Shown: positions 53,628 through 62,923, numbered from the stretch's first letter. The stretch is DNA of 64,000 nucleotides from Pradoshia sp. D12 (GCF_008935075.1 NZ_CP044545.1:1701501-1765500), one strand, 5' to 3'. Numbers and translations: made by a program. The notes: generated from the letters alone by a model not told the origin.

Positions 53628-55067
53628 ATGGAAAAAATAACATTAAACCTACCAAAGGACTTTATTTTAGGAGCATCATCTTCTGCATGGCAAACTGAAG
53701 GCTGGACCGATAAAAAAGAGTCTCAGGATTCATATTTAGACCTATGGTACAAAAAGAATAAGAATGTTTGGCATAACGGATATGGACCTGCTTATGCAAC
53801 TGATTTTTACAAGCGTTATAAAGAAGATATCAGTTATATGAAGGAAATTGGTTTATCCCATTTTAGAACATCGATTAATTGGTCCCGTTTTTTAGTGGAT
53901 TATGAGAATGCTGTTGTGGATGAAGAGTACGCGAGCTTTGTCGGAAACGTAATTGATGAATTAATTAGAAATGGCGTAGAGCCAATGATCTGTCTGGAGC
54001 ACTATGAATTGCCTGCTTATTTATTTGAAAAATACGGCGGTTGGGGCTCAAAGCATGTGGTTGAACTATTTGTAAAATATGCGGAAAAAGTATTTGAACG
54101 TTATGGAAATCGTGTGAAACACTGGTTCGTATTTAATGAGCCAGTTGTAGTTCAAACACGCATATACTTAGATGCGATTCGTTGGCCATATGAACAGAAC
54201 ACAAAAAAATGGATGCAGTGGAACTATAATAAAGGGCTTGCTACTGCTAAAGTGGTGAAGTTATTTAAGGAAATGAGATTAAAGGATCAGACAGGAGCCA
54301 AAATTGGGACCATCCTAAACCCAGAGGTTACATATGCTCGTTCTTCCTCTGAACACGACCAAAAAGCAGCTAGAATGTATGACCTATTCTTCAATCGTGT
54401 ATTCTTAGATCCAGCCATTAAGGGTGAGTACCCGCAGGAATTATTTGAGTTGATGGAAAAACATGATATTACTTTTGAACATACAACCGAAGAGTTGCAG
54501 CTCATTAAGGAAAATACGATTGATTATGTAGGCATTAATCTATATTTCCCACACCGCGTCAAAGCACGTACAACTGCATGGAATGAAGAAACACCTTTCC
54601 ACCCTGAGTACTATTATGAAAAACACGAGCTAGTAGGTAAGAAAATGAACCCATATCGTGGCTGGGAAATCTACCCGCAAATTATGTTTGATATGGCGGT
54701 CAGATTGAAAGAAGAGTACGGAAACATTGAATGGTTTATTGCTGAAAATGGAATGGGTGTAGAAAACGAAGGCAGATTTAAGAATGAAGAACAAATCATT
54801 CAGGATGATTACCGAATTGAGTTTATAAGCGAACATTTAAAATGGCTCTTAAAGGCAATCGAAGAAGGAGCCAACTGTAAAGGCTATATGCTTTGGGCAT
54901 TCACCGACAATGTATCACCCATGAACGCGTTCAAAAACCGGTATGGTTTAGTTGAAATTAATTTAGACGATAACCGCAATCGAGCACTTAAGAAATCTGC
55001 TTACTGGTATAAACAAGTAATCGAAACAAAAGAATTTGAAGCAGAGAATGACGATTTTTATAGGTGA
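53628..55067 (+). CDS. Glycoside hydrolase family 1 enzyme with altered sugar-binding segment
   Basis: A 479-residue retaining GH1 enzyme, cytosolic. Acid/base E171 in WFVFNEP and nucleophile E373 in IAENGMG are intact. Several normally conserved positions differ: the N-terminal QxEG region reads SSSAWQTEG, the usual YHWDLP reads EHYELP, and the D-N-F-E-W segment reads DNVSPMNAFKNRYG. The latter has serine where glucosidases have glutamate, as in 6-phospho-glycosidases, but the S-x5-K-x-Y phosphate motif does not align. With an ABC importer in the same operon, a non-phosphorylated glycoside is the likelier substrate. It is the last gene of the operon. Confidence 0.88.
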   Translation: MEKITLNLPKDFILGASSSAWQTEGWTDKKESQDSYLDLWYKKNKNVWHNGYGPAYATDFYKRYKEDISYMKEIGLSHFRTSINWSRFLVDYENAVVDEEYASFVGNVIDELIRNGVEPMICLEHYELPAYLFEKYGGWGSKHVVELFVKYAEKVFERYGNRVKHWFVFNEPVVVQTRIYLDAIRWPYEQNTKKWMQWNYNKGLATAKVVKLFKEMRLKDQTGAKIGTILNPEVTYARSSSEHDQKAARMYDLFFNRVFLDPAIKGEYPQELFELMEKHDITFEHTTEELQLIKENTIDYVGINLYFPHRVKARTTAWNEETPFHPEYYYEKHELVGKKMNPYRGWEIYPQIMFDMAVRLKEEYGNIEWFIAENGMGVENEGRFKNEEQIIQDDYRIEFISEHLKWLLKAIEEGANCKGYMLWAFTDNVSPMNAFKNRYGLVEINLDDNRNRALKKSAYWYKQVIETKEFEAENDDFYR

Positions 55068-55371
55068 GTTGGGATGACCATTCCAGAATGTATCTAACCT
55101 CAAAGGCCATGAAATCAATTTGATTCGATAGGATTAATGGATAAAGGGAAGGATATTAGATGATAGCTAGCTATATGGACAGTCTTATTTTAAGCTGCTA
55201 AAAAGGCGATATTTTAAAAAAATATATAAAATAAGTCTGTGAAAGATTCATTTAGATGAAATATATATGGTAATGTATTATCTTGTTTTGAGCATAATAG
55301 GGAAATAGACTATGGTGTATAGTAACGTTATAATAATTGGAAAATTTAATTAAGGAACGGTGAAGATTTTT
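55068..55371. other. Intergenic region
   Basis: About 300 bp, AT-rich. No gene or good terminator seen after the GH1 gene. Confidence 0.4.
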
Positions 55372-56697
55372 TTGGACAGCATTTGGACCTCAATTGTAAT
55401 TTTGTTAATACTTATCGTGGCAAATGGTATATTTGCTATGACCGAAATTTCAATTGTTACATCTAAGAAGAATAGACTAGAAAAATTGCGAGATGAAGGA
55501 AATTCCAGTGCTAGTTATGCTTTGAAATTAGCGGATGACCCAAATCAATTATTGTCGACTATTCAAATCGGAATCACATTAATTGGGGTAATTACAGGTG
55601 CATTTGGCGGTGCAACCATTGCAAGCCAGCTAGCTGTTTATATTGAACAAATTAATGGTCTTGCTTCTTTCAGTAATGAGCTAAGTCTGATCGTGGTTGT
55701 AGGACTTTCAACTTACTTATCATTAATTATTGGTGAGTTAGTTCCAAAACGGATTGGTATGGGAAATCCAGAAAAAGTAGCATGTGCAGTAGCAAAACCA
55801 ATGTATTATTTTTCAAAAGTTGGACGCCCAATTATTTGGTTTTTAAGTAAGTCTACTGATTTTGCATTAAAATTTTTAAGAATAAAACCCACAAGCCAAC
55901 CGAATGTAACCGAAGAAGAAATAACCCAATTAATTGAACAAGGTGTTCATAGTGGGATTGTTGAAGAAATAGAACAGGATATGGTAGAACAAATTTTCTA
56001 TTTAGGGGACAAACGTCTTAGTGATATTTTAACACCTCGTACGCAGCTTGTTTACATTGATTTAGAGGATTCGTTTGAAGAAAATATGAAAAAAATTAAT
56101 GAAAGTTATTACTCCAAATTTCCTGTTGGGATTGGAAGTTTAGATGATTTTCAAGGAATCATTCATAAAAAAGATCTTTTATCAAGAATTGTGGCAGGAG
56201 AGAATTTTTCTTTAGCGGATTCCGTCAAAGATACACTTGTTCTGCCAGAACAAATGAAAGTATATCGGGCATTGGAAACATTGAAAAAATCCGGCCAGCA
56301 TGAAGCCGTTATTATCGATGAATATGGAGGAATTGAGGGCTTTGTCACTCTTCATGATATTATGGAAAATATTATTGGAGAAATGCCTGAAAAGGATAAT
56401 GAAGAAGAGCCGCAAATTATAGAGAGAGATGGAAACTCATGGTTGGCAGATGGTCTTGTTTCGATTGATACGTTTATTAGATATTTTGATTTGGAAGACT
56501 TTACGATTCTTAACCAAAGTAAAAACTTCCACACATTGGGTGGATTTATTATTAATAAAATTGGATATATACCAAAAATTAAAGACACCATTCAAGTAGA
56601 TGACTTTCAACTTGAAGTAGTGGACATGGATCGTGCCCGAGTAGATAAAGTGTTAATCACAAGGCTAGAAAGAGACTCAACAGAAGAAATAATATAA
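55372..56697 (+). CDS. CNNM/CBS/CorC-domain hemolysin-family membrane protein
   Basis: About 441 residues. The N-terminal CNNM domain (three or four helices; LLILIVANGIFAMTEISIVTSKK) is followed by a CBS pair (MVEQIFYLGDKRLSDILTPRTQLVYID; VIIDEYGGIEGFVTLHDIMENIIGEM) and a C-terminal CorC_HlyC domain (ERDGNSWLADGLVSIDTFIRYF...TLGGFIINKIGYIP). Relatives such as MpfA/YhdP act in Mg2+ efflux; haemolysin is a historical name. Two starts are possible: GTG 55360 (site very close) and TTG 55372 with GGTGA eight bases upstream, which I prefer. Confidence 0.9.
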   Translation: MDSIWTSIVILLILIVANGIFAMTEISIVTSKKNRLEKLRDEGNSSASYALKLADDPNQLLSTIQIGITLIGVITGAFGGATIASQLAVYIEQINGLASFSNELSLIVVVGLSTYLSLIIGELVPKRIGMGNPEKVACAVAKPMYYFSKVGRPIIWFLSKSTDFALKFLRIKPTSQPNVTEEEITQLIEQGVHSGIVEEIEQDMVEQIFYLGDKRLSDILTPRTQLVYIDLEDSFEENMKKINESYYSKFPVGIGSLDDFQGIIHKKDLLSRIVAGENFSLADSVKDTLVLPEQMKVYRALETLKKSGQHEAVIIDEYGGIEGFVTLHDIMENIIGEMPEKDNEEEPQIIERDGNSWLADGLVSIDTFIRYFDLEDFTILNQSKNFHTLGGFIINKIGYIPKIKDTIQVDDFQLEVVDMDRARVDKVLITRLERDSTEEII

Positions 56698-56726
56698 GAT
56701 GACCTAATGAATGGTCATCTTTTTTA
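56697..56726 (+). terminator. Terminator of the hemolysin-family gene
   Basis: AGATGACC/GGTCATCT (56697-56704 and 56713-56720) with Ts after. Confidence 0.88.
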
Positions 56727-57053
56727 TGTGGAATATGTATTAATCAAACTCTCATAAATTGAAGGAGTTAAATCTAAAGAAACGTTAAAAGTCCTAGGAA
56801 TCATTTTCGATTCTCTAAGGCTTTTTTAATTTTGTGTAATTTTATTGGCAATGAAACAAAGAAAAGGTGAAGGAGCTAAAAATGGTTCCTATTTAGATGA
56901 TACACGATCCGATAAGAACCTGTGAGCTGCCTTATCTCTTTTATGTGACAATCTAAAAGGCTTTCTACAAGGGATCACTGAAACTTATTTTTGTGAAATT
57001 CGTAAATATATAGAGAGTAAAGTAATAAAAAGTGTCACATGGAGGGGATAGAA
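56727..57053. other. Intergenic region with a second hairpin
   Basis: A CCTAGGAATC/GATTCTCTAAGG-type hairpin followed by TTTTTT lies at about 56789-56829, perhaps an orphan terminator from a lost gene. Nothing else recognised. Confidence 0.45.
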
Positions 57054-57362
57054 ATGGCAGAGAAATATATATCAGTTGTAGGTGTTTGTCATTATTTTGG
57101 AGCGGATATTTTCAAGGTTGGTCAGAAGATAATCTTAAGAAAAGACTTGGATAATAAGCATGATGATGAAGCAATTCAAGCCGAGCTCGATACAATTGGT
57201 AAGGTTGGTTATGTGGCTAATAGTTATCAGACAGTTGCAAAAGGAACCCGCAGTGCCGGCAGGATCTATGATACATTCGAGTACGTATGCATGGGACAAG
57301 TGGCCTTCATTGTGAAGGATACAATCATCGTAAAATTATTGGGAAAGGATGAGAGTGCTTAA
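57054..57362 (+). CDS. HIRAN domain protein
   Basis: A 102-residue single-domain protein: ISVVGVCHYFGADIFKVGQKIILRKDLDNKHDDEAIQ and IGKVGYVANSYQTVAKG fit the HIRAN fold, which binds DNA ends or damaged/stalled DNA in eukaryotic HLTF and occurs alone in bacteria. ATG 57054 follows GGAGGGG; the frame also opens at 57039. Its target in bacteria is not established. Monocistronic. Confidence 0.85.
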   Translation: MAEKYISVVGVCHYFGADIFKVGQKIILRKDLDNKHDDEAIQAELDTIGKVGYVANSYQTVAKGTRSAGRIYDTFEYVCMGQVAFIVKDTIIVKLLGKDESA

Positions 57363-57634
57363 TCAGATTCACCTATCTCTAATGAAAGAATGGCATTAGT
57401 TTTGAAGTGTTAAACGTAAGTGAAGTAGAGATACGTCGTCCTTAAAGTGAAAGTCTTATTTTAGTAGAGGCTGTGGGTGGCTCTCGCAAAATTTTGATTA
57501 AGCTGGAAGTAGAAACTAAAACTGAAAAGGCAGGATATTCATATGCAGTTGCTGACTTTATGCGAAATAATTGTTATAATTTAACAAAAACCTCCGTAGG
57601 CGGAGAAGAGCTATGGAGACTGGAGTCTATACTT

Positions 57635-58240
57635 GTGAAGAATTTTTTTCTATCCACTTCTTTACTTATGACGGTTGTTTTATTCTTGTTTCTACCTCTC
57701 ATGGTTATTTATGCTTTGATTATTCATTTTACAGGCCAGTATTATGAGAATTTAATCTATTTAATTCTGTTTCTTTTTCTGTTGTGTCTTATAGATATGG
57801 GAGTGGGGACTATTATTGATAGCTTTCTTCATGCCGTAACGGACATTTATAAGGATATCTTTGTCAATAAGTTGATTGCGAGTATCTTAACTTTCGCTGG
57901 TAGTTATATAGTTATTAGCGCACTAGATTACTTTTTTACACTCATCGATCTTTCTACAACTGTGAAAATAATTATCATATCTATTCATCTTGTTGCTTCG
58001 CTGCTGTTTGATAAAATTGACCAAAGTGTGGATGGAAAGAATGAAACGGATGAAACCGATAGTGATATTTATCAAATAGATCCAATGATTAAAAACGAAA
58101 TCGCATCTTTGTTAAAATCTGAAATCAATTGGGTTGAATGTGTCAAGATAATCAAGGACAAGCATCCGGATATTCCTAAAGAAAGAATTGTAGCTGTAAC
58201 CCGAAAGTTACATATGGAGAATAAAAATCCTTCTTTTTAG
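57635..58240 (+). CDS. Hypothetical membrane protein
   Basis: About 201 residues from GTG 57635 (GGAG nine bases upstream). It has four membrane helices in the first 130 residues and a soluble helical C-terminus (NEIASLLKSEINWVECVKIIKDKHPDIPKERIVAVTRKLH), which looks like a small helical recognition or UBA-like fold. The frame is open back to 57473 without a better site. Family not recognised; terminator at 58258-58285. Confidence 0.65.
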   Translation: MKNFFLSTSLLMTVVLFLFLPLMVIYALIIHFTGQYYENLIYLILFLFLLCLIDMGVGTIIDSFLHAVTDIYKDIFVNKLIASILTFAGSYIVISALDYFFTLIDLSTTVKIIIISIHLVASLLFDKIDQSVDGKNETDETDSDIYQIDPMIKNEIASLLKSEINWVECVKIIKDKHPDIPKERIVAVTRKLHMENKNPSF

Positions 58241-58257
58241 AGGTAAATAAGTAGAAG

Positions 58258-58285
58258 AGCTGCCCTTAGTGGGCGGCTTTTTTAG
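58258..58285 (+). terminator. Terminator
   Basis: AGCTGCCC/GGGCGGCT (58258-58265 and 58271-58278) is followed by TTTTTT. Confidence 0.88.
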
Positions 58286-58719
58286 TAGAGACACTTTTAA
58301 CAATATTTTCAGTTTATCTGCTCTAGTATGCTATTAAATCACCTTTTAAAGTGGATTAGGAGGGTTTATCTTTAATAACATTTGTTCGTTACCAGTAATT
58401 TTTATTACACCAATCTCTTCTAATTGGATTAGATTAATGATTGCTATAGCTATTACTGGGGTTACGGTATTATGGTTATATTTAAAGAGTACTCTAGTGA
58501 ATCTGCAAAAAGAGGTGTAGATAGAAAAATGTATTGTTTTAGGTGCCTATATGCAATATACTACCTTTGTGAATTAACATACAAATGAAAAAAACAATGC
58601 ACATGATCATTAGCCAATCACAGGCTGATGATTGGCTAAGAGTTTGTAGAATAGGCATTGTTTAGCTTAAAGATTTGTCATTCATAAAAGTATAACGGTA
58701 AGTAAGATAGGTGACTATT
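58279..58719. other. Intergenic region with a possible 27-residue peptide
   Basis: A short hydrophobic frame (58437-58520, MIAIAITGVTVLWLYLKSTL...) is open and coding-like but lacks a ribosome binding site. A nested inverted repeat (58592-58663) is listed separately. Confidence 0.35.
58592..58663. repeat. Nested inverted repeat
   Basis: An outer 9-bp pair AAACAATGC/GCATTGTTT (58592-58600, 58655-58663) encloses an inner 11-bp pair TTAGCCAATCA/TGATTGGCTAA (58610-58620, 58629-58639). The element can form a two-tier hairpin on either strand. Confidence 0.7.
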
Positions 58720-59217
58720 ATGAGCAGAAGTGTAAGACAATATATTGGAATTATTGCGGCTATTATCATTTACTATATCATCCATGAGGGGGCGCACCTC
58801 CTAGTAGCTTTTTATTACGGGGTTTTTAAGCAAATCAATTTCATGGGGCTCGGGGTTCAGGTGGATGTATATCATACCCTGATGACAGATATTCAGATGG
58901 GAATTTTCTGTCTGGCGGGTGCGATTGCAACTCTTGTTTTCAGTTGGCTTCTTATTATATTTTGTAAACCAATCTGTTCAGTAAAATCAAAGGTTTTCCG
59001 GACCATCGCATGGTATACCTCACTAGTCATGCTACTGCTTGATCCGCTATATTTGAGTGTACTTTGTGGATTTTTTGGTGGTGGCGATATGAATGGTATC
59101 TTACTGCTTTGGCAGGAATGGTTTGTGAGGGCTCTTTTTGCAGGAATTGGGATTGTCCATGCGTTGGTGATATTCCGGTACTTGCTACCTAAGTATACAA
59201 AGTCCTTTTCTGATTAA
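58720..59217 (+). CDS. Membrane protein with HExxH motif (M50-like)
   Basis: A 165-residue protein with about four membrane helices. IIHEGAHLLVAFYYG (H22, E23, H26) places HExxH in or next to the first membrane helix, as in site-2-protease/M50 metallopeptidases. A late polar pair that could be the third zinc ligand is LLLDPLY, weakly like the M50 NxxPxxxxDG motif but not matching it. ATG 58720 follows AGGTGA. Substrate unknown; monocistronic. Confidence 0.7.
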   Translation: MSRSVRQYIGIIAAIIIYYIIHEGAHLLVAFYYGVFKQINFMGLGVQVDVYHTLMTDIQMGIFCLAGAIATLVFSWLLIIFCKPICSVKSKVFRTIAWYTSLVMLLLDPLYLSVLCGFFGGGDMNGILLLWQEWFVRALFAGIGIVHALVIFRYLLPKYTKSFSD

Positions 59218-59584
59218 GATTATTAGCAATTGCATAAGAGCTAAACAAGATACAGGTAGAAAGCCTTGTGTATACCGTGAAAATGTTTTGATTAGCAAGA
59301 AATTTAATTAAATGATATGAACTTAACGACTTATTTGATGCTGAGCCGACGAATTTATGGGAAATTCACTCTTTCTCTTTATTCGGAAGTAGAAATGCAA
59401 GCAATGAAATGATAAAAAGGAGAATGGCAAAAGATGCTGTTTCTCCTTTTATTTTTGTAAATGAACAAATAGGTTGGGAAATGTTTGGAGCAACAAGAAA
59501 TCCAGTTTTAAAATAAAATGTAGCAGAATTAAAAAGGCTTATCAACGGGCAGTTGACAAAGAAACTGATTAATTAAAGCATACT
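59218..59584. other. Degraded region upstream of the GyrI-like remnant
   Basis: Short coding-like pieces (for example MAKDAVSPFIFVNEQIGWEM near 59420-59490) are interrupted by stops. They may belong to the same decayed regulator or a neighbour. No intact gene. Confidence 0.35.
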
Positions 59585-59942
59585 CTAATTATTAAAAAGT
59601 CGGCAAAATTGAATGGAGTATTTGATAATTCTACAATTTTAGGTATACCGTAAGATAACCCAGAGATTACTCCTAAAGAGGAATATCGTTATGAAGTTTG
59701 CGTTGTTAAAAATAAAGATTTTAATGTGGTAAAACCAGCTCATGTTGGTAAATTTCCTGGTGGGAAATATGCTGTTTTCTTGCTTGATCATACAAAAGAG
59801 GCAGTCAGTTAATTTTTGGGGCAATATTTTTTCGGAGATAGAAAGAAATAATCTATCCATTAGAGAACAACCAATTATAGAAAGATATACTTCACAAATG
59901 ATTGATAATCATTTGTGTGAAATATTAGTTACTTTACAGTAA
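59585..59942 (+). pseudogene. GyrI-like effector-binding domain of an AraC-type regulator, decayed
   Basis: One frame reads AKLNGVFDNSTILGIP, stop, DNPEITPKEEYRYEVCVV, then AHVGKFPGGKYAVFLLDHT. After a frame shift it ends FWGNIFSEIERNNLSIREQP and the CEILVTLQ tail. The order DNPEITPxExxRYxxC, GGKYAVF, REQPxIERY and CEIL is the GyrI-like/AraC effector-binding domain. At least one nonsense codon and one frameshift break it. No clear AraC helix-turn-helix remains upstream. Confidence 0.82.
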
Positions 59943-60170
59943 CGGAGCAGGGACATTTCCTGAATTGCAGAATTCCAAACCTTATCTGATTTGTGATAAG
60001 ATAAACATCATTTATTTGGGTTTTTCTACACGATAATCCAATATTCAAAGTAATATAATGAAAAATGAGCTATTGACTAAATATAAAATACAGCCTAGCT
60101 TCATTGTAGGGTGCAGGATTTTTGTTGCTCAAGAATGAACAATTGAAAAGCTCGTTAAGGGGTGATCACT

Positions 60171-60845
60171 ATGCAAAACGCAAAAATATTAATCATTGAG
60201 GATGCAGAGACGCTTCGTAGAGAATTAACCGCATTTTTAAAAAATTATGGTTATGAAGTGGAAGCACCGGATGATTTTCAAAATGTCATGAACTATGCAA
60301 GTCAGGATGATGTTCATTTGATTTTATTGGATATTAATTTGCCTGTGTACGACGGTTATTATATTTGTCGCGAAATCCGCAAATACTCTCAGGTACCCAT
60401 TATTATTGTGACAAGCAGAGACACGGAAGTGGACGAATTGATGAGCATGAATATAGGCGCAGATGATTTCATTACGAAGCCATATAACACGCAAATTTTG
60501 TTGGCACGCATTGAAAATATTTTAAGAAGGACATATGCAAAACAAGAAAGTGCTGTAATGACTTACAAGGATTTGAAGCTGCATTTGGCTAATGGGACAA
60601 TTTCCTATCAAGGCAAGAAAGAGGAACTAACAAAAAATGAAATAAAAATCTTACATTGTTTAATGAAAAATAATGGAATTATTGTTTCTAGAGAACAGCT
60701 GATGGAGGATCTATGGTCATCTGATTTATTTGTGGATGACAATACGCTATCTGTTAACATTACTCGACTTCGTAAAAAGATAGAGGCAATCGGTATGGAA
60801 AACCCGATTGAAACGAGACGAGGATTGGGGTATATCATGTCATGA
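60171..60845 (+). CDS. BceR-type response regulator (OmpR family)
   Basis: A 224-residue regulator. Receiver domain with IEDAE, D54 in LILLDINLP and K in FITKPYN; C-terminal winged helix (LTKNEIKILHCLMKNNGIIVSREQLMEDLW...NTLSVNITRLRKKI...RRGLGYIM). The NTLSVNITRLRKKI helix is typical of the BceR/VraR-of-ABC-transporter group. ATG 60171 follows GGGGTGAT. The kinase starts 4 bp before its stop (ATGA overlap). Confidence 0.93.
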   Translation: MQNAKILIIEDAETLRRELTAFLKNYGYEVEAPDDFQNVMNYASQDDVHLILLDINLPVYDGYYICREIRKYSQVPIIIVTSRDTEVDELMSMNIGADDFITKPYNTQILLARIENILRRTYAKQESAVMTYKDLKLHLANGTISYQGKKEELTKNEIKILHCLMKNNGIIVSREQLMEDLWSSDLFVDDNTLSVNITRLRKKIEAIGMENPIETRRGLGYIMS

Positions 60846-61858
60846 CATTGTGGGCATTTTTAAAGGAAATAGTCGTTTTTATTACGGTTAATGTTTTTCT
60901 TTTTATGACGGTAGCATTATTTTTAGCTTTTATTTCTATACAAAAGGGTGTTATTGTTATAGTCGGGTTATGCTGGTTTGGTCCGCTGCTTACTTCTTAT
61001 TTTCTTGAATTTATGAAGAAAAAACCTTTTTATGATGGGGTAATAGAAAATGTTGAAAATCTTGATCAAAAATATTTGCTATCTGAAATTATGGATGAGC
61101 CTGAATTTTTAGAAGGAAAGATTTTATATGACATTTTACGGACGAGTGACAAGCAGGTGCATGAGTATGTCAACCACTACAAGACTATGCAATCGGAATA
61201 CCAAGAGTATGTTGAAGCGTGGGTCCATGAAATTAAGACACCGATTGCATCTAGTAAGCTAATAATTGAGAATTATCAAGGTGGTCCGATTGTTGGCTTA
61301 ACTGAGGAATTAACGAAGATTGAGGATTATATTGAACAGGCCTTGTATTATGCGAGAAGCAGCAGTGCCAGCAAGGATTATATTGTGAAAGAATTTCGTT
61401 TAAAAGAATGTGTTTCCAAAGTAATTAAGCGAAATGCAAAAGCGTTTATTCATAAAAAGATTCAGCTTAAGTTATCAGAAATAGATGATGTCGTCTATAG
61501 TGACGAAAAGTGGGTTGAGTTCATAGTGAATCAAGTAATCATTAACAGTATTAATTATTGCTATAAAGAAAATAGTTTCATCTCTATTTATACGACTAAT
61601 CATGAGCATAATCTTATACTTCATATTGTTGATAATGGCATTGGTATTGATGAAAAGGATGTCGGAAAAGTATTTGAAAAAGGATTTACAGGAGAAAATG
61701 GACGCATATACAGAAAGTCAACAGGCATCGGTCTATATCTTTGTAAAATGTTGGTAGATAAGCTGCATTTAGGGATTACGATCAAATCACAGAAGGATGT
61801 AGGAACCGAGGTAAATATCATTTTCCCGAAAAGTAAATTGGTTTTATTAGAGTCTTGA
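60842..61858 (+). CDS. BceS-type intramembrane-sensing histidine kinase
   Basis: A 338-residue kinase with two N-terminal helices (about 10-33 and 37-55) separated by a few residues and no extracellular sensor domain. That is the hallmark of BceS-like kinases, which detect peptides only through their partner ABC transporter. The phospho-acceptor is in EAWVHEIKTPIASSKL; the ATPase domain has DNGIGIDEKDVGKVFEKGFTG and STGIGLYLCKML. Translationally coupled to the regulator. Confidence 0.93.
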   Translation: MTLWAFLKEIVVFITVNVFLFMTVALFLAFISIQKGVIVIVGLCWFGPLLTSYFLEFMKKKPFYDGVIENVENLDQKYLLSEIMDEPEFLEGKILYDILRTSDKQVHEYVNHYKTMQSEYQEYVEAWVHEIKTPIASSKLIIENYQGGPIVGLTEELTKIEDYIEQALYYARSSSASKDYIVKEFRLKECVSKVIKRNAKAFIHKKIQLKLSEIDDVVYSDEKWVEFIVNQVIINSINYCYKENSFISIYTTNHEHNLILHIVDNGIGIDEKDVGKVFEKGFTGENGRIYRKSTGIGLYLCKMLVDKLHLGITIKSQKDVGTEVNIIFPKSKLVLLES

Positions 61859-62155
61859 GAGAAAGGCTCTTTTTTATTACGAAAATAAGATTATTACTGA
61901 TTTGTGGTATGAATTTGTATGGTGGTTTTAGCCATTAATCTCCAGTGCAAGTTGACATGTAATTCGCCACTCTCACCGGAAAGTTAAGATCAATTATCTC
62001 CATCAGTCGTTTTCCTTTCCATAGACGAAGGATTCAAATCTACACGGTACTAAACTGGAAGCTTTCAAAAAAGTAAGGTTTATGCAATCAACTTCAATAT
62101 TTGTATTGCTGTAGGGGGGATATACTAAAAGCATAAAAGAGAGGAGAAGGTTGTT
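61859..62155. other. Control region between kinase and transporter
   Basis: About 300 bp. It should contain the BceR-activated promoter of the transporter. A TTGACATGTAA sequence is present near 61951 but does not fit the spaced inverted repeat TNACA-N4-TGTAA, so no operator is assigned. Confidence 0.45.
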
Positions 62156-62923
62156 ATGAATACAGTTCTGGAAGTAAAAGATATAGAAAAATACTATGGT
62201 AATAAAGGAAATGTGTCAAAAGCCATTAATCATATAAGTTTTGATGTAAAAAAAGGGGAATTTGTTGGTATTATGGGTCCTTCAGGCAGCGGGAAAACGA
62301 CACTGTTGAATTGCATTTCTACAATTGATCATGTAACAACGGGTCATATTCATATAAATGGTCAGGATATTACGACATTAAAGGCTGGAAAGCTTGAGAA
62401 GTTCCGCCGGGATGAGCTAGGATTTATCTTTCAGGATTTTAATTTGCTCGATACATTAACAGCGTTTGAAAATATCGCGATCGCTTTAACCATACAAGGT
62501 CGTAAGCCGGCTGATATTACAAAGCTAGTAAATGAAGTTGCCGATAAATTAGAGATTACGGCGGTATTAAATAAGTTCCCATATCAACTGTCGGGTGGAC
62601 AAAAACAACGTGTTGCTTCAGCCCGAGCAATTGTAACGAACCCGTCATTAATTCTGGCTGATGAGCCGACAGGAGCACTTGACTCAAAATCTGCCCGATT
62701 ACTGCTAGATTTATTTGAGAAATTAAATAAGGAGTTGCAGGCTACAATTTTAATGGTCACACATGATGCGTTTACAGCAAGCTATGCACATCGGATCTTG
62801 TTTATTAAAGATGGGGAAATTTTTAATGAACTGGTGAGAGGTGATGATACGAGAAAAGAATTTTTCGGCCGTATCATTGAGGTGGTAACACTTCTCGGAG
62901 GTGACACGAATAATGTTATTTAA
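62156..62923 (+). CDS. BceA-type ABC transporter ATPase
   Basis: A 255-residue ATPase: Walker A GPSGSGKTT (about 42-50), Q-loop FQDFNLLD, signature LSGGQKQR, Walker B LILADEPTGALD and the switch histidine in MVTHD. It belongs to the antimicrobial-peptide (bacitracin/lantibiotic) resistance group that pairs with a ten-helix FtsX-like permease. GAGGAGAAGG before the ATG. The permease begins 11 bp before its stop. Confidence 0.95.
   Translation: MNTVLEVKDIEKYYGNKGNVSKAINHISFDVKKGEFVGIMGPSGSGKTTLLNCISTIDHVTTGHIHINGQDITTLKAGKLEKFRRDELGFIFQDFNLLDTLTAFENIAIALTIQGRKPADITKLVNEVADKLEITAVLNKFPYQLSGGQKQRVASARAIVTNPSLILADEPTGALDSKSARLLLDLFEKLNKELQATILMVTHDAFTASYAHRILFIKDGEIFNELVRGDDTRKEFFGRIIEVVTLLGGDTNNVI

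Noticed and set aside
58437-58520. Twenty-seven-residue hydrophobic peptide
   Set aside because: Coding-like but without a ribosome binding site; kept only as a note in the intergenic entry.
61945-61960. TTGACATGTAA as a BceR operator
   Set aside because: Half-sites are adjacent rather than separated by four bases, so it does not fit the known spaced motif.
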